Below, one piece after another: positions 28,492-38,805 of a DNA stretch of 64,000 nt (positions are counted from its first letter, which is position 1; each line of letters opens with the position of its first letter). The translations under genes and the position numbers were made by a program. Origin of the DNA: Polyangia bacterium (GTDB lineage Bacteria > Myxococcota_A > Polyangia > Polyangiales > JAUICN01); NCBI GenBank assembly GCA_030427835.1, contig JAUICN010000004.1, positions 124,001 to 188,000 on the forward strand. Direction: 5' to 3'. The notes beneath the pieces are model-generated. The model was not told the DNA's origin, made no database searches, and saw nothing but the letters and a program-made list of their open reading frames with translations.

Positions 28492-29166
28492 ATGGCCAAT
28501 CCCCAAACCCGCGCAGGGCAGTACCTGTTGGACGAAAACATTCTTGCCTGGGCCCAGGAGGTCCATGTCTCTGACCCTACGGTTTCAGGGCAAGCCCTCC
28601 AACGGGCGTTCCAGTCCCCTTCGCAACACAATATTCCGCCCATTCAGATAGGGCCCCTGGAGGCGGGTCTGCTTCGCTGGTTGGTGGCCTCAGCGGGCGC
28701 GAAGACCGTGGTGGAGATTGGGACCCTCGCCGGGTACTCCGCCATCGCCATGGCCCAGTCGCTTCCTGAGCACGGATCCCTGTGGACCCTGGAGCTTGAC
28801 CCCGCCCATGCCGCGATCGCCCGCGACAACCTGGAGGCCGCAAAACTCCCCTGCGCGACCGAAGTCCTTGTGGGCCCCGCAACCGACTCCCTAGCGAGCC
28901 TCGCCAAACAGGGACCCTTCGACGTGGTATTTGTGGATGCGGACAAGGAGAGCTACCCCGCCTATGGGCGTTGGGCCGCGCAGAACCTCGCCCCCGGCGG
29001 CCTGCTAATTGCCGACAATGTCTTTCTTTTTGGCCAACTTTTGGACTCTTCCCCGGTGGCCCAGGCCATGCGGGAGTTTCACCAACAGGTCACCGAGCAC
29101 TTCCATACCGCGTGTATTCCCACGCCGGACGGCTTGCTTGTGGGCCGTCGCCGGAAAAATTCCTAG
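28492..29166 (+). CDS. CCoAOMT-like O-methyltransferase
   Basis: A 224-residue class I methyltransferase of the caffeoyl-CoA O-methyltransferase / COMT family. Visible motifs are VVEIGTLAGYSAIAMA (SAM-binding motif I), LELDPAHAAIARDNLE, FVDADKESY (metal and SAM ligand Asp) and IADNVFLFG. Such enzymes need a divalent cation and methylate catechol-like hydroxyls; the bacterial substrate is unknown. ATG 28492 is chosen because the conserved N-terminal helix (QYLLDENILAWAQ) begins shortly after. It is transcribed divergently from hisZ. Confidence 0.88.
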   Translation: MANPQTRAGQYLLDENILAWAQEVHVSDPTVSGQALQRAFQSPSQHNIPPIQIGPLEAGLLRWLVASAGAKTVVEIGTLAGYSAIAMAQSLPEHGSLWTLELDPAHAAIARDNLEAAKLPCATEVLVGPATDSLASLAKQGPFDVVFVDADKESYPAYGRWAAQNLAPGGLLIADNVFLFGQLLDSSPVAQAMREFHQQVTEHFHTACIPTPDGLLVGRRRKNS

Positions 29167-29273
29167 GCATTCGCCTGACCATGCGATCGGGCAACCCCAT
29201 CAAGAATGCATACATTCGTAAGGCAATCGCTTAGGATGCGTTCGAAATCACACACGGAAACGGCCAACAGGAC

Positions 29274-29302
29274 TTGAGTCAAAACAACCACTCATCTATA
29301 AG
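29274..29302 (+). promoter_or_regulatory. Sigma70-like promoter of the act-cox operon
   Basis: TTGAGT (29274-29279) and TATAAG (29297-29302) are separated by exactly 17 bp. A start near 29309 would give a ~36-nt leader to ATG 29345 of actA. The 178-bp gap after the O-methyltransferase holds nothing else evident. Confidence 0.6.
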
Positions 29303-29344
29303 GGCTCCGTTCCCATGCGTCATCGGTGGGGAACCAAACACACT

Positions 29345-29980
29345 ATGCAGCTTTTTCCTCGAACCCTGAACTACCTACCCCTTGTGGGCGCGGTGCTTGG
29401 CACAGTGGGGGCTGGCGCCGCCGTTTTCGTGTTTTGGTACTATTTCTCCCCCAGCAACTTGCAGGTGGGCTACCGGCCTGAACAGCCCATCGCCTACAGC
29501 CACCGCTTGCACGCCGGTGAACTGGGCATCGATTGCCGGTACTGCCACTCCAGCGTGGAGCAATCCCATGAGGCCATCATTCCGCCCACCCAAACCTGCA
29601 TGGGCTGCCATGCCGTGGTGAAGCCCGATTCTCCAAAGCTGGAGAACCTTCGCAAGAGCTGGCAAGAGGGCACGCCGGTGCAATGGGTGCGTGTCCACAA
29701 GATCCCCGACCATGCGTATTTTAACCACTCGATCCACGTCAATTCCGGCGTGGGTTGCGTGTCCTGCCACGGCCGGGTGGATCAAATGGAGGTCGTGAGC
29801 GTGCAAAAGCCCATGAGCATGGGTTGGTGTCTGGACTGCCATAGGGATCCTGGCCCCAACCTCGTTCCACCTACCCAGGTGACCAACCTCGGTTGGCAAC
29901 CCGGTGACGGAGACGATGAATTGATCCTGGATCCCGCCACACTTCACCCACCGGAATACTGTTCAGGGTGCCACCGATGA
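29345..29980 (+). CDS. actA: Alternative Complex III subunit ActA, pentaheme cytochrome c
   Basis: A 211-residue periplasmic multiheme cytochrome with one N-terminal membrane anchor (residues ~12-35). Five CxxCH motifs are visible (CRYCH, CMGCH, CVSCH, CLDCH, CSGCH), the number known for ActA. ACIII oxidises quinol and reduces periplasmic electron carriers or a fused oxidase heme. ATG 29345 (MQLFPRTLNYLP) is preferred over ATG 29315 because it matches the family start and gives a normal leader. Its stop overlaps actB (ATGA). Confidence 0.93.
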   Translation: MQLFPRTLNYLPLVGAVLGTVGAGAAVFVFWYYFSPSNLQVGYRPEQPIAYSHRLHAGELGIDCRYCHSSVEQSHEAIIPPTQTCMGCHAVVKPDSPKLENLRKSWQEGTPVQWVRVHKIPDHAYFNHSIHVNSGVGCVSCHGRVDQMEVVSVQKPMSMGWCLDCHRDPGPNLVPPTQVTNLGWQPGDGDDELILDPATLHPPEYCSGCHR

Positions 29981-32900
29981 GTCGACGAACACCACACGCG
30001 CTAACTTCTTCCAACGCGGATTCGCCACAAATGTGGCGTAGCCTGGACGAAAAAGATCAATCCGCGGAAACGCGCACAGAACAGGCACAATCCGAGTTTG
30101 GCCGCACCACCGCTGCGGGCGACGAAATGGTGGACGCCTCTTCCTTAACCGGCGAAAGCAGCGGTTTTGGTCGCCGGGGTTTCATGACCCTTTCCGGTGC
30201 GACTGCGGCCGTGGTCGGGCTTCAGGCCTGCATACGTCGGCCCGTGGAGATGATTCTCCCCTACACCGACAGTGTGGAACACATCGTTCCGGGCGTGCCC
30301 ATGCACTTCGCCACGGTCACCGCCCGACGCACCGATGCCCTCGGCCTTGTGGTCACAAGCCACCAGGGCCGCCCCACCAAGGTGGAAGGCAACCCCGCGC
30401 ACCCCTCCAGCCGCGGCGGCACGGACGTCTGGGCCCAGGCAAGCCTGCTCGACCTCTACGATCCGGATCGATCCACCATTGCCTTCTCCAAGTCCGTCAA
30501 GGATCTGGCCCCCACCAATCCTGCCCTGCGCCGCGCGTCCCGCGCCCAGGTCGAGCAGGAACTGCTGAGCGCGGTGGCGGCGCACAAGGCCAATGCGGGT
30601 GCCGGTTTGCGCTTCCTTGCGCCACCCAGTCTTTCCCCCTCCTGGATGCGCGTCCGGGATCAAATTTTGGGCTTTTTGCCCAAGGCCCAGTTCCACACCC
30701 ACGCATCGGTCCACGACTGGAATGCCCGTGAGGGTGCCACCGTGGCGTTTGGTCAACCGGTGCATGCCATTGCACGCATCGAACGGGCCAAAGTCATCCT
30801 CTCCCTGGATTGCGACTTCCTGGGGACCGACACCGGTTCTGTCGCCTCCAGTGCAGCGTTCGCCCACGGCAGGCGTGTGCGCTCCGGCAGCGATCCCATG
30901 AACCGCCTCTACGTGGTGGAGCCCACGCTTTCCAATACGGGGGCCAATGCAGATCATCACCTGCGCCTGCCCGCAAGCCAGGTCGGTCGCTACCTACGCG
31001 CCATCGCCCAGCACTTGAAAGAGGTGCACCAAATCGACAGCGCAGGAGTGGGCCCCGCCCTGGGCAAGTACGATCCCTCAGGCATCCCCAATGAATGGCT
31101 CACTGCCGTTACCAAGGACCTGGTGGAAAACCGTGGCCGGTCCGTGCTGATGGTGGGCGCAAGGCAGCCCGGGTGGGTCCATGCCCTGGCCCACGCCGTA
31201 AACGAAGGCCTGGGAAATACGGGGCGTACCGTTTCCTACGCGGCCGTGCAGGACAGCCAAGAGGAGCATCCCGAGCAAAGCCTACGCACCCTGGTGCAGG
31301 ATATGTCCAAGGGGGCCGTTCGAACCCTACTCATCCTGGGTGGCGATCCGGTACACGACAGCCCCGCGGATTTGGATATGGCCGGTGCCCTGTCCAAGGT
31401 GGCGTTCAGCTTGCACCTTTCGGACCGCCGCAACGGCACCACCGCCGCCTGCAACGCGCACATCCCGGAAACCCATGAGCTTGAAGCCTGGGGGGACCTG
31501 GTCTCCCGGGACGGTACCTACGCGGTGCAACAGCCCCTGGTGGAACCCCTCTTTCACGGGATGTCCAGCCTGGAGTTGCTCAACGTGGTGCGCTCCGCAA
31601 AGACCGTGGCCGATGGGGCAATAAGTGGCCATGACCTTGTTCAGGAGACACTGAAGTTCCGCATGGCCGGGCGCGTACCCAACTTTCAACGGGTATGGCG
31701 TTCTACCCTGCATCGCGGCGTGTTCCGGCGCGGCCGGCCCATCCAACCCCCCACCGTCATGACAGGCCCCGTGGCCCAGGCGGTTCAAACCGGTCTTGCA
31801 CAGGCTGCCAAGAAGCTCTCCAAGGACAATCTGGAAGTGGTGTTCGCGCCCTGCAACAAGTTGTTTGACGGCCGTCACGCCAACAACCCCTGGCTGCTGG
31901 AGCTTCCCGACAACGTTACCAAGGTCTGTTGGGACAACGTCGCCATGATTTCGCCTCCCACAGCCCGCGAGTTTGGGCTGTCCAATGGGGACATGGTGGA
32001 AATCACCGTCGGCCCCAACGCAGTCGAGGTGCCCGCATGGGTGCAACCAGGCCACGCCGACAATTCCGTTTCCCTGAGTCTTGGTTGGGGCAGGGAAGGG
32101 GTCGGTCGCTACGGCAAAAACCAGGGATTTGATGTCCAGGGCCTGCGTCGAAATGGCCAAATGTGGATCACCACCGGAAGCCTGAAGCCCAAGGGCACCC
32201 GTTACTTCATCGCCCAAACCCAGGATCACGACTCCATGGAAGGGCGCCCCATCGCAATCGACGCGACCCAGGAGCAGTACAAAAACGATCCCATCTTCGC
32301 CAAAAAGAAGAGCGTGGATATGACCCAGGTGGCGCCGCCGCTTTGGAAGACCGAAGACTACTCCAAGGATGCCATCGCCCCATTTCACAAGTGGGGAATG
32401 ACCATCGACCTTTCCGCTTGCACGGGTTGCAACACCTGCGTGGTGGCCTGCCAGTCCGAAAACAACATTCCATCCGTGGGCAAACGCCAAATCGCCCGCG
32501 GCCGTGAAATGTATTGGATTCGCATCGACCGCTACTTTGTGGGGGATGACGAGAACAACCCCCAGGTGTCGGTACAGCCCGTGGGTTGCCAACAATGCGA
32601 GCAGGCCCCCTGCGAAAACGTGTGCCCGGTCAACGCCACCGTGCACAGCCCCGACGGCTTGAACGACATGGTCTACAACCGGTGCATCGGTACCCGGTAC
32701 TGCGCCAACAACTGCCCCTACAAGGTGCGCCGGTTCAACTACCGGGCCTGGCATGGCTACCTGGACGACCCCATGGCCAACTACGACGAGCTCCCTGAGA
32801 TTCGCAAGATGCAATACAACCCCAACGTCACCGTGCGCATGCGTGGTGTCATGGAGAAATGCACCTACTGCGTGCAGCGCATTCGCCGCTCCCACATCAC

Positions 32901-33162
32901 CCGTGAAAACGAGGGCCGTGAATACCGCGATGGGGACGTGACACCCGCCTGCGCCCAGGCCTGTCCCACCCGCGCCATCACCTTTGGTGACCTCAACGAC
33001 AGCAACAGCCGCGTGGCCCGTTCCGCCTCCATGGACCGTAGCTATCGTTTGCTCGCGGAGCTTGGAACCCGGCCCCGTACCATCTATCTCGGTAAGATTC
33101 GAAATCCGAATCCCGCCATGGAAACCCACGCATCGAATCAGGCATCGGAGAACCAGGCATGA
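29977..33162 (+). CDS. actB: Alternative Complex III subunit ActB (molybdopterin-oxidoreductase-like plus Fe-S protein)
   Basis: A 1061-residue protein. A twin-arginine-like segment ([11 protein letters not shown], residues ~65) leads into a hydrophobic stretch ending LQAC, resembling a lipobox. Residues ~80-740 are the molybdopterin-oxidoreductase-like domain, which in ActB lacks cofactor. The C-terminal ~250 residues are a ferredoxin-like domain with four Cys clusters: [37 protein letters not shown] and CTYCVQRI...CAQACP. The third cluster has Thr-Arg-Tyr in place of one Cys, consistent with a [3Fe-4S] site. It faces the periplasm and relays electrons inside ACIII. It overlaps actA and actC by 4 bp each. 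Confidence 0.94.
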   Translation: MSRRTPHALTSSNADSPQMWRSLDEKDQSAETRTEQAQSEFGRTTAAGDEMVDASSLTGESSGFGRRGFMTLSGATAAVVGLQACIRRPVEMILPYTDSVEHIVPGVPMHFATVTARRTDALGLVVTSHQGRPTKVEGNPAHPSSRGGTDVWAQASLLDLYDPDRSTIAFSKSVKDLAPTNPALRRASRAQVEQELLSAVAAHKANAGAGLRFLAPPSLSPSWMRVRDQILGFLPKAQFHTHASVHDWNAREGATVAFGQPVHAIARIERAKVILSLDCDFLGTDTGSVASSAAFAHGRRVRSGSDPMNRLYVVEPTLSNTGANADHHLRLPASQVGRYLRAIAQHLKEVHQIDSAGVGPALGKYDPSGIPNEWLTAVTKDLVENRGRSVLMVGARQPGWVHALAHAVNEGLGNTGRTVSYAAVQDSQEEHPEQSLRTLVQDMSKGAVRTLLILGGDPVHDSPADLDMAGALSKVAFSLHLSDRRNGTTAACNAHIPETHELEAWGDLVSRDGTYAVQQPLVEPLFHGMSSLELLNVVRSAKTVADGAISGHDLVQETLKFRMAGRVPNFQRVWRSTLHRGVFRRGRPIQPPTVMTGPVAQAVQTGLAQAAKKLSKDNLEVVFAPCNKLFDGRHANNPWLLELPDNVTKVCWDNVAMISPPTAREFGLSNGDMVEITVGPNAVEVPAWVQPGHADNSVSLSLGWGREGVGRYGKNQGFDVQGLRRNGQMWITTGSLKPKGTRYFIAQTQDHDSMEGRPIAIDATQEQYKNDPIFAKKKSVDMTQVAPPLWKTEDYSKDAIAPFHKWGMTIDLSACTGCNTCVVACQSENNIPSVGKRQIARGREMYWIRIDRYFVGDDENNPQVSVQPVGCQQCEQAPCENVCPVNATVHSPDGLNDMVYNRCIGTRYCANNCPYKVRRFNYRAWHGYLDDPMANYDELPEIRKMQYNPNVTVRMRGVMEKCTYCVQRIRRSHITRENEGREYRDGDVTPACAQACPTRAITFGDLNDSNSRVARSASMDRSYRLLAELGTRPRTIYLGKIRNPNPAMETHASNQASENQA

Positions 33163-34628
33163 GCGCCCACGCACCTGTCGAAGAGATTGGGGAGCGCCCC
33201 CTTCTTCCCCCCGGGACCACCTTCCACGACATTACGGAAGATGTCTCTCGGATCACTGAGAACCCCGCACCCCGCGGCTGGTGGATTCTGTTCATGCTCG
33301 CGTTGGGCCTGGCAGGTCTCCTGGGTGCCGCACTCACCTATCTGCTCACAGTAGGTGTGGGTTCCTGGGGAAACAACAGTCCCGTCGCCTGGGCCTGGGA
33401 CATCACCAACTTCGTGTGGTGGATTGGTATCGGTCACGCCGGCACGCTCATCAGCGCCATCCTGTTTTTGTTCCGGCAGAAATGGCGTACCAGCATCAAC
33501 CGTTTCGCCGAAGCCATGACCATCTTCGCGGTCATGTGCGCGGGTATCTTTCCCGGCATTCACACGGGCCGGCCCTGGTTCGACTACTACATGTTTCCCC
33601 TGCCCAACCAGATGGAAATGTGGCCCAACTTCAAGTCCCCCCTGATGTGGGATATCTTTGCGGTCAGTACCTACTTTACGGTTTCAGCGCTCTTCTGGTT
33701 CACGGGGCTCATTCCCGACTTCGCCACCCTGCGCGACCGGGCCAAAAACCCCATTCGAAAATGGGTCTACGGATTTCTCGCCCTGGGTTGGCGCGGTTCC
33801 AACCGGCATTGGCGCAACTACGAGCGCGCCTACCTGATCCTGGCGGCCATCTCCACCCCCCTGGTGTTGTCTGTGCACTCCATCGTGTCCTTCGACTTCG
33901 CCACATCGGTGCTCCCGGGTTGGCACACCACGATTTTCCCTCCCTACTTCGTGGCAGGGGCCGTGTTTAGTGGTTTCGCCATGGTGCTTACCCTCCTTCT
34001 CATCACGCGAAGTGTGTTTGGAATGCACAACCTGGTCACCATGAAGCACCTGGAGCTCATGAATAAGTTCATGCTCGCGACCGGTACCCTGGTGGGTTAC
34101 GCCTACGCCATGGAGTTCTTCATCGCCTGGTACTCCGGCAACCCCTACGAGTGGCATGTCTTCCGTTACAACCGGTTGGCGGGCCCCTGGGAAGGGGACA
34201 ACGCAGGGCCGCTTTGGTGGGCTTACTGGGCCATGATCAGTTGCAACGTGCTGGTGCCCCAGTTGTTCTGGTCCAAGAGGATGCGAACCAGCATTCCGGT
34301 AATGTTTGTGGCCTCTATTCTCATCAACATTGGAATGTGGTTTGAGCGCTTTGTGATCATCGCCACGTCACTGCACCGGGACTTTTTGCCCTCCTCCTGG
34401 GGTTATTTCAGCCCCACCATGATCGACATTGCCCTTTACCTGGGAACCTTCGGTCTGTTCTTTACACTCTTCCTACTCTTCATCCGATGGATCCCCATGA
34501 TTGCCATCGCTGAGGTAAAGGGTGTATTGCCCCAGGCCGATCCCCACTACGCGCCCCCTCCCGGATCATCCAGTGGTGGAACCGATTCGGTGGCACCCCA
34601 GGGTGGAGCGGAGGTGAGCCATGCCTAA
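33159..34628 (+). CDS. actC: Alternative Complex III subunit ActC (NrfD-like quinol site)
   Basis: A 489-residue integral membrane protein of the NrfD/PsrC family with about ten hydrophobic helices. Conserved features include [19 protein letters not shown] and [17 protein letters not shown], which shape the quinol-binding site near the periplasmic face. ActC is a main membrane subunit of ACIII. The gene overlaps actB (ATGA) and actD (8 bp). Confidence 0.94.
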   Translation: MSAHAPVEEIGERPLLPPGTTFHDITEDVSRITENPAPRGWWILFMLALGLAGLLGAALTYLLTVGVGSWGNNSPVAWAWDITNFVWWIGIGHAGTLISAILFLFRQKWRTSINRFAEAMTIFAVMCAGIFPGIHTGRPWFDYYMFPLPNQMEMWPNFKSPLMWDIFAVSTYFTVSALFWFTGLIPDFATLRDRAKNPIRKWVYGFLALGWRGSNRHWRNYERAYLILAAISTPLVLSVHSIVSFDFATSVLPGWHTTIFPPYFVAGAVFSGFAMVLTLLLITRSVFGMHNLVTMKHLELMNKFMLATGTLVGYAYAMEFFIAWYSGNPYEWHVFRYNRLAGPWEGDNAGPLWWAYWAMISCNVLVPQLFWSKRMRTSIPVMFVASILINIGMWFERFVIIATSLHRDFLPSSWGYFSPTMIDIALYLGTFGLFFTLFLLFIRWIPMIAIAEVKGVLPQADPHYAPPPGSSSGGTDSVAPQGGAEVSHA

Positions 34629-35205
34629 GAACAACAGCCGTACCGTGCTCGCCCTGGCAGAGTTTCAAACTTCAGGCGATGCCTTGCATGCCGCGGAGAA
34701 AGTCCGGGATGCGGGCTACAAGCGATGGGATGTGCACACCCCGTTTCCTGTCCATGGAATGGACGACGCCATGGGCCTTGGCCAGTCCCACCTGGGTTGG
34801 ATCGTCTTCATCATGGCCGCCACTGGATGCCTAGGTGGCTTTTCCATGATCATGTTCATGAATGGGGTGAACTATCCTCTCATCGTGGGTGGCAAGCCCG
34901 CCGGCGCGTTTCTCTCCATGATTCCCATCCTCTTTGAGTGCACCATTTTGCTTGCTGGGTTTGGGGCGGTTTTCGGCATGCTGGCACTCAACAAGCTCCC
35001 CCAGCATCACCACCCGGTGTTCTATTCGAATCGCTTCGAAAAATGCAGCGACGATCACTTCTACATCTCCATCGAAGCGGACGACCCCATGTTTGACCCA
35101 GAAAAAACGGCCGACTTCCTGAAGTCCCTTACGCCATCCCACCTAGAGATCGTGGAAGAGACCGTTGCCCCCGCACCCGCGGACAAGGGAGGGCACCATG
35201 GCTAG
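34621..35205 (+). CDS. actD: Alternative Complex III subunit ActD (DUF3341)
   Basis: A 194-residue protein with two membrane helices (about residues 57-80 and 98-120) flanked by conserved DUF3341 segments ([37 protein letters not shown]). ActD is a peripheral/transmembrane structural subunit of ACIII. It overlaps actC by 8 bp and actE by 8 bp. A C-terminal Pro/Ala tail ends in KGGHHG. Confidence 0.92.
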   Translation: MPKNNSRTVLALAEFQTSGDALHAAEKVRDAGYKRWDVHTPFPVHGMDDAMGLGQSHLGWIVFIMAATGCLGGFSMIMFMNGVNYPLIVGGKPAGAFLSMIPILFECTILLAGFGAVFGMLALNKLPQHHHPVFYSNRFEKCSDDHFYISIEADDPMFDPEKTADFLKSLTPSHLEIVEETVAPAPADKGGHHG

Positions 35206-35827
35206 TCATCCCGTGGCCCCTGGTCGAGGATTTCTTTTTGCCCTGTGCGTGGCTCTTCCCATGGTGCTCGGCGCCTGCCGCGGCCAACCCTCAGGTGAAC
35301 CGCCTGTGGTGGTCATCCGCAATATGCACGACCAGCCCAGGTACGATCCCCAGGCGGGCAGTGGCCTTTTTGAGGACGGCCGTGCCATGCGCCCTCTCCC
35401 CAAGGGAACGTTGCCCCGGGAAGCTCCCATCCTTGTGGAGGTCGCCCACGGTACGACCGAAACGGGGGATTGGGTGCTGGAGATCCCCCGACCGGTGGTC
35501 GCCCGTGCCGGCGGACCCGAGCGATTGGTTCAACGTGGGCAGCAGAGGTACGGAATCTACTGCGCGCCTTGCCATGGTGCTGCCGGTGACGGCAAGGGGG
35601 TTGTGTCGGTGAGGGCCGCGGAGGTGGGTGCCGCTGCGCTTCAGGCCACCACGCTTCACGATGAGCGCATTCGACACATTCCAGATGGGCAGCTCTTTGG
35701 CACCATCAGCAACGGCATTCGCAACATGCCCGCCTACCGCCATTCCATTCCAACCGAAGACCGCTGGGCCATTGTGGCCTTCGTGCGTGCCCTGCAACTG
35801 ACCCAATCCAAGGGGCTGACTCCATGA
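35198..35827 (+). CDS. actE: Alternative Complex III subunit ActE, monoheme cytochrome c lipoprotein
   Basis: A 209-residue lipoprotein: a hydrophobic signal ends in a VLGAC lipobox with C27 as the lipidated residue. A single CAPCH heme motif lies near residue 123, followed by the cytochrome c distal Met region (RNMPAYRH). ActE carries electrons out of the ActA/ActB hemes to the acceptor. ATG 35198 overlaps the actD stop; the stop overlaps actF (ATGA). Confidence 0.92.
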   Translation: MASHPVAPGRGFLFALCVALPMVLGACRGQPSGEPPVVVIRNMHDQPRYDPQAGSGLFEDGRAMRPLPKGTLPREAPILVEVAHGTTETGDWVLEIPRPVVARAGGPERLVQRGQQRYGIYCAPCHGAAGDGKGVVSVRAAEVGAAALQATTLHDERIRHIPDGQLFGTISNGIRNMPAYRHSIPTEDRWAIVAFVRALQLTQSKGLTP

Positions 35828-37200
35828 GTGCCACCGATACCACCGTTCACACACCGGATTCCTACCGCCTTCCCACCACGGGCCCCTGGGCCAACGCCTG
35901 GAAAATCGCGCTGGGCATAGGTGTTCTCGGTGTGGCGCTTGCGGCCCTGGGCTGGTCCATGGACTCGAGGCGTTTTGCCTTCTCCTGGCTCTTTGCCTTC
36001 ATGGGTGTGCTGACCGTGGGTCTTGGCGGCATCTTCTTCGTATTCATCCAACACCTCACTGCCTCCGGCTGGAGCGTGTCCGTGCGCAGGTTGGGCGAGT
36101 TCATGCTCACGGGCCTTCCCATCATGGCCATTTTGTTTTTGCCCGTTGTCCCATACACCGCGGAACTTTTTGAATGGGACGCCCACGCCAGCCATGGAGA
36201 CGCCAGCCATGGAGATGACAACCACGGAGACGGCAGCCACGGGGACAGTGGCCATGGAGAGGGGTCCGCTGAGGCCGTGAATCATGGGGCAACCCATGCT
36301 GTGGACAAGGGAGTGGAGCAAGACCATCACACCGACGCCTCCGCGCCGTTTCACGAACTTCACGAGGAGCTGCTGGCGCACAAGAAGCCCTACCTGAACA
36401 AGCCCTTCTTTTTGGGCCGAGCGGCGTTCTATTTCCTGTCTTGGATTGCACTCACGCTCTTTTTCTTTGTGTTCTCCACCCGGCAGGATTACTCGCGGGA
36501 CAAGTCCATCACGGCCCTGTTCCAGAAGGCCTCCCCGGCGGCAGCCGCCCTGTTTGGAATCACGCTGACCTTTGCTGCCTTCGACTGGATGATGTCCATG
36601 GAGCCCACCTGGTATTCCACCATCTACGGGGTCTACGTATTTGCGGGTGGTGCCATCACCTCCCACGCGGTGGTGACGCTGCTTGCCCTGGGATTGAAAA
36701 AGCAGGGGGCCCTTGGGAACGTGGTGCATACCGAGCATTTTCACGACCTCGGAAAGATGACCTTCGCGTTTGTGGTCTTCTGGGCATACATCGCGTTCAG
36801 CCAGCTGATGCTTCAATGGTACGCCTCCATTCCAGAAGAGGTGGCCTACTACCACCAACGTTGGAACGTACCCGGCTGGAAGCACGTGAGCCTGTTTCTG
36901 GTTCTAGGTCACTTCCTCATTCCCTTTTTGTTCATGATGTCCCGGAACATCAAACGACGGCTTAGCCTTCTGGGCGTGGGAAGCGCCTGGATGCTGATCA
37001 TGCACATGGTGGACATCTACTGGTTCATCATGCCGAACTACGATCGAAGCCGGTTCTCACCCCATTGGATGGATGTGGCCTGCCTGCTTGCGGTGGGTGG
37101 TTTGTACATGACCGTGGTGTTTGCAGTCATGCGTCGCCATTCCCTTGTGGCCGTGGGTGACCCCCGGCTGTCACGGGCCATTCACCACGTGAGTGGATAG
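35824..37200 (+). CDS. actF: Alternative Complex III subunit ActF with His-rich loop
   Basis: A 458-residue polytopic membrane protein, a structural homologue of ActC without full helix symmetry, found in all ACIII. About ten helices are visible. Between helices 3 and 4 is a loop with SHGD repeats (HASHGDASHGDDNHGDGSHG, around residues 120-145) that is longer and richer in His than usual. The DNA there consists of short tandem repeats (36180-36260). The loop would face the aqueous side and could bind metal ions. A proton-channel-like acidic residue pattern in helices is a family property, not demonstrated here. Confidence 0.92.
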   Translation: MSATDTTVHTPDSYRLPTTGPWANAWKIALGIGVLGVALAALGWSMDSRRFAFSWLFAFMGVLTVGLGGIFFVFIQHLTASGWSVSVRRLGEFMLTGLPIMAILFLPVVPYTAELFEWDAHASHGDASHGDDNHGDGSHGDSGHGEGSAEAVNHGATHAVDKGVEQDHHTDASAPFHELHEELLAHKKPYLNKPFFLGRAAFYFLSWIALTLFFFVFSTRQDYSRDKSITALFQKASPAAAALFGITLTFAAFDWMMSMEPTWYSTIYGVYVFAGGAITSHAVVTLLALGLKKQGALGNVVHTEHFHDLGKMTFAFVVFWAYIAFSQLMLQWYASIPEEVAYYHQRWNVPGWKHVSLFLVLGHFLIPFLFMMSRNIKRRLSLLGVGSAWMLIMHMVDIYWFIMPNYDRSRFSPHWMDVACLLAVGGLYMTVVFAVMRRHSLVAVGDPRLSRAIHHVSG

Positions 37201-37238
37201 CTCAGAAAGCCACACAGCTACCAGGCCAGAGGACGAAT

Positions 37239-37694
37239 ATGGGATACGAAAATACACAGCCAAAAACAGGGATGCTCGCCCTTGTGATGTTGGGATCCGT
37301 AGTGCTTTTGGCCCTAATCCAGTGGGGAGTGTCTTCCTACTTTGATATCCAGGTTGAGGGCGAGAAGGAACGGACCATTGCCCACACCCCGTTGGTGGAT
37401 AGGGCGACTGCGGCTGACCATGCCGCCAAACTCCTTAGCTCGGGCGCCGTGACCCTAAGTCGCGCCATGGAGGATTGGTCCACCGGCGCAAGGCCCCAGG
37501 CCATCACGGCCGAGGCTTCCCAGGATTTCAGTGCCTGGGCCGGTTGGAGCCACGCCAGGGATGCCGAACGTCGCTCCGCTGAAGCCAAGGAAATGCAGGA
37601 AATGGCAGAAGCCGCGCTTGCGCTCTCAAGCAGTAACGCGGACGTGAGTTCCTCGGACGGCGCTCCAGAGTCCCCTGAAGCCCCTCGGAACTGA
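37239..37694 (+). CDS. Small single-pass membrane protein within the ACIII-caa3 operon
   Basis: A 151-residue protein with one N-terminal helix (residues ~12-32, MLALVMLGSVVLLALIQWGV), then a periplasmic region rich in Ala and Glu with likely coiled-coil (DAERRSAEAKEMQEMAEAALAL) and a Ser-rich tail. I do not recognise a named family. Its position between actF and the SCO gene suggests an accessory or assembly subunit, perhaps equivalent to the small extra ACIII subunits described in other phyla; this is inference. The 38-bp spacer to actF suggests co-transcription. Confidence 0.7.
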   Translation: MGYENTQPKTGMLALVMLGSVVLLALIQWGVSSYFDIQVEGEKERTIAHTPLVDRATAADHAAKLLSSGAVTLSRAMEDWSTGARPQAITAEASQDFSAWAGWSHARDAERRSAEAKEMQEMAEAALALSSSNADVSSSDGAPESPEAPRN

Positions 37695-37701
37695 CGGGCG
37701 A

Positions 37702-38748
37702 ATGTTCGGGGTGGCTGCTGTGTCAAGGGCTGCTGCTGTATCGAGGGCGGCTTTTGCGCGAGCAACCTTGCTGGCCCTATGGAACCTGCTGGCCCTGTGT
37801 AGCCTGGTGGTTGTGCCCGTACTCAGCCTAGGCCCGTTTGCCGCAGCGCAGGTCGCGGACGTAGGCCCGGAGCTGGATCGCATCGGCATCGACGAGCACC
37901 TGGGTCAACGTCTCCCCCTCGACATGCCGTTTCACGACGAGCAGGGGCAAGCGGTGGTCCTAGGGGATTTTTTTGACGGAAAGCGGCCCGTGGTACTCAC
38001 GCTGGCCTACCATACCTGCCCTGTCATCTGTTCCCAGGTGCTTCACGGAGCGGTCACCGCCATGGGTAGGCTCCCGTGGTTGATGGGCAAGGAATACGTG
38101 GCGGTAAACATCAGTATCGACCCCAGAGACACTGCCCAGGGAGCCCAAAAACTTCGGAAAGAAAAGATGGCGGAGTACGGGCGAGAAGCGGCTGAGCCCT
38201 GGCATTTTCTTACGGGTTCGGAGGATGCGATCGCCCAAGTCGCGAAAAAGGTGGGACTCAAATACTTTTACGATGAACGGCAAGCCCAGTATGCCCACCC
38301 GGCGTTTCTCGTGCTTGCTACCGGCGAAGGCAACATCTCCAGGTACTTTTACGGGTTGGGGTTTCCTCCTGATCAGGTGAGAATCGCACTTCTTGAGGCG
38401 GCCCAAGGAAACGTCACGTCCACCCTGGAAAGGGTGTTGATGTACTGCTACCGATTTGATCCCCAGGGCGGAAAATACGTAATTGTGGCGGTGCGAGTCA
38501 TGCAGATCGGTGGCGCGCTCATCGGCCTCGCCGTGGCCGCGTTCCTGCTGGGGGGGTGGCGGTGGGAACGGCGAAAACGAAACCTGTCGACAAATCCCCT
38601 TACCGGTATCACAAACGGCCTGGGTACACGGCCTTCCAGGGCCGGGCGGGGCAAAGCCCCGGAGGATCCCCTTTCGGAAAACCCCACCCCAGGAAAACCG
38701 ACAGCGAAAGACCGCGAAAACGTTGAAGGGGAGCATGCGAGCGCGTAA
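37702..38748 (+). CDS. SCO1/SenC-type copper chaperone with C-terminal membrane helix
   Basis: A 348-residue protein with a thioredoxin-like SCO domain. The Cu-binding CxxxC is C106-C110 (HTCPVIC), and the distal His is in QYAHPAF near residue 199. SCO proteins deliver copper to the CuA centre of oxidase subunit II. An N-terminal hydrophobic segment and a second helix near residues 260-285 (VMQIGGALIGLAVAAFLLGGW) would leave the domain in the periplasm; the second helix and the Pro/Lys-rich tail are longer than in typical SCO1. It lies directly before coxB. Confidence 0.88.
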   Translation: MFGVAAVSRAAAVSRAAFARATLLALWNLLALCSLVVVPVLSLGPFAAAQVADVGPELDRIGIDEHLGQRLPLDMPFHDEQGQAVVLGDFFDGKRPVVLTLAYHTCPVICSQVLHGAVTAMGRLPWLMGKEYVAVNISIDPRDTAQGAQKLRKEKMAEYGREAAEPWHFLTGSEDAIAQVAKKVGLKYFYDERQAQYAHPAFLVLATGEGNISRYFYGLGFPPDQVRIALLEAAQGNVTSTLERVLMYCYRFDPQGGKYVIVAVRVMQIGGALIGLAVAAFLLGGWRWERRKRNLSTNPLTGITNGLGTRPSRAGRGKAPEDPLSENPTPGKPTAKDRENVEGEHASA

Positions 38749-38805
38749 TGTAGCGCCCGTATTCGAACCTCCGGAAATCCCACGAGAACCGAAGGCCTAT
38801 CAGGA

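Noticed and set aside
29977-33162. Reading actB as a formate dehydrogenase or polysulfide reductase
   Set aside because: The pentaheme actA, NrfD-like actC and DUF3341 actD surround it, which is the fixed ACIII gene order.
31327-33174. 615-codon open frame on the minus strand
   Set aside because: It lies entirely opposite actB, whose Fe-S cysteine clusters and overlaps with neighbours are unambiguous. It is the antisense shadow of a high-GC gene.
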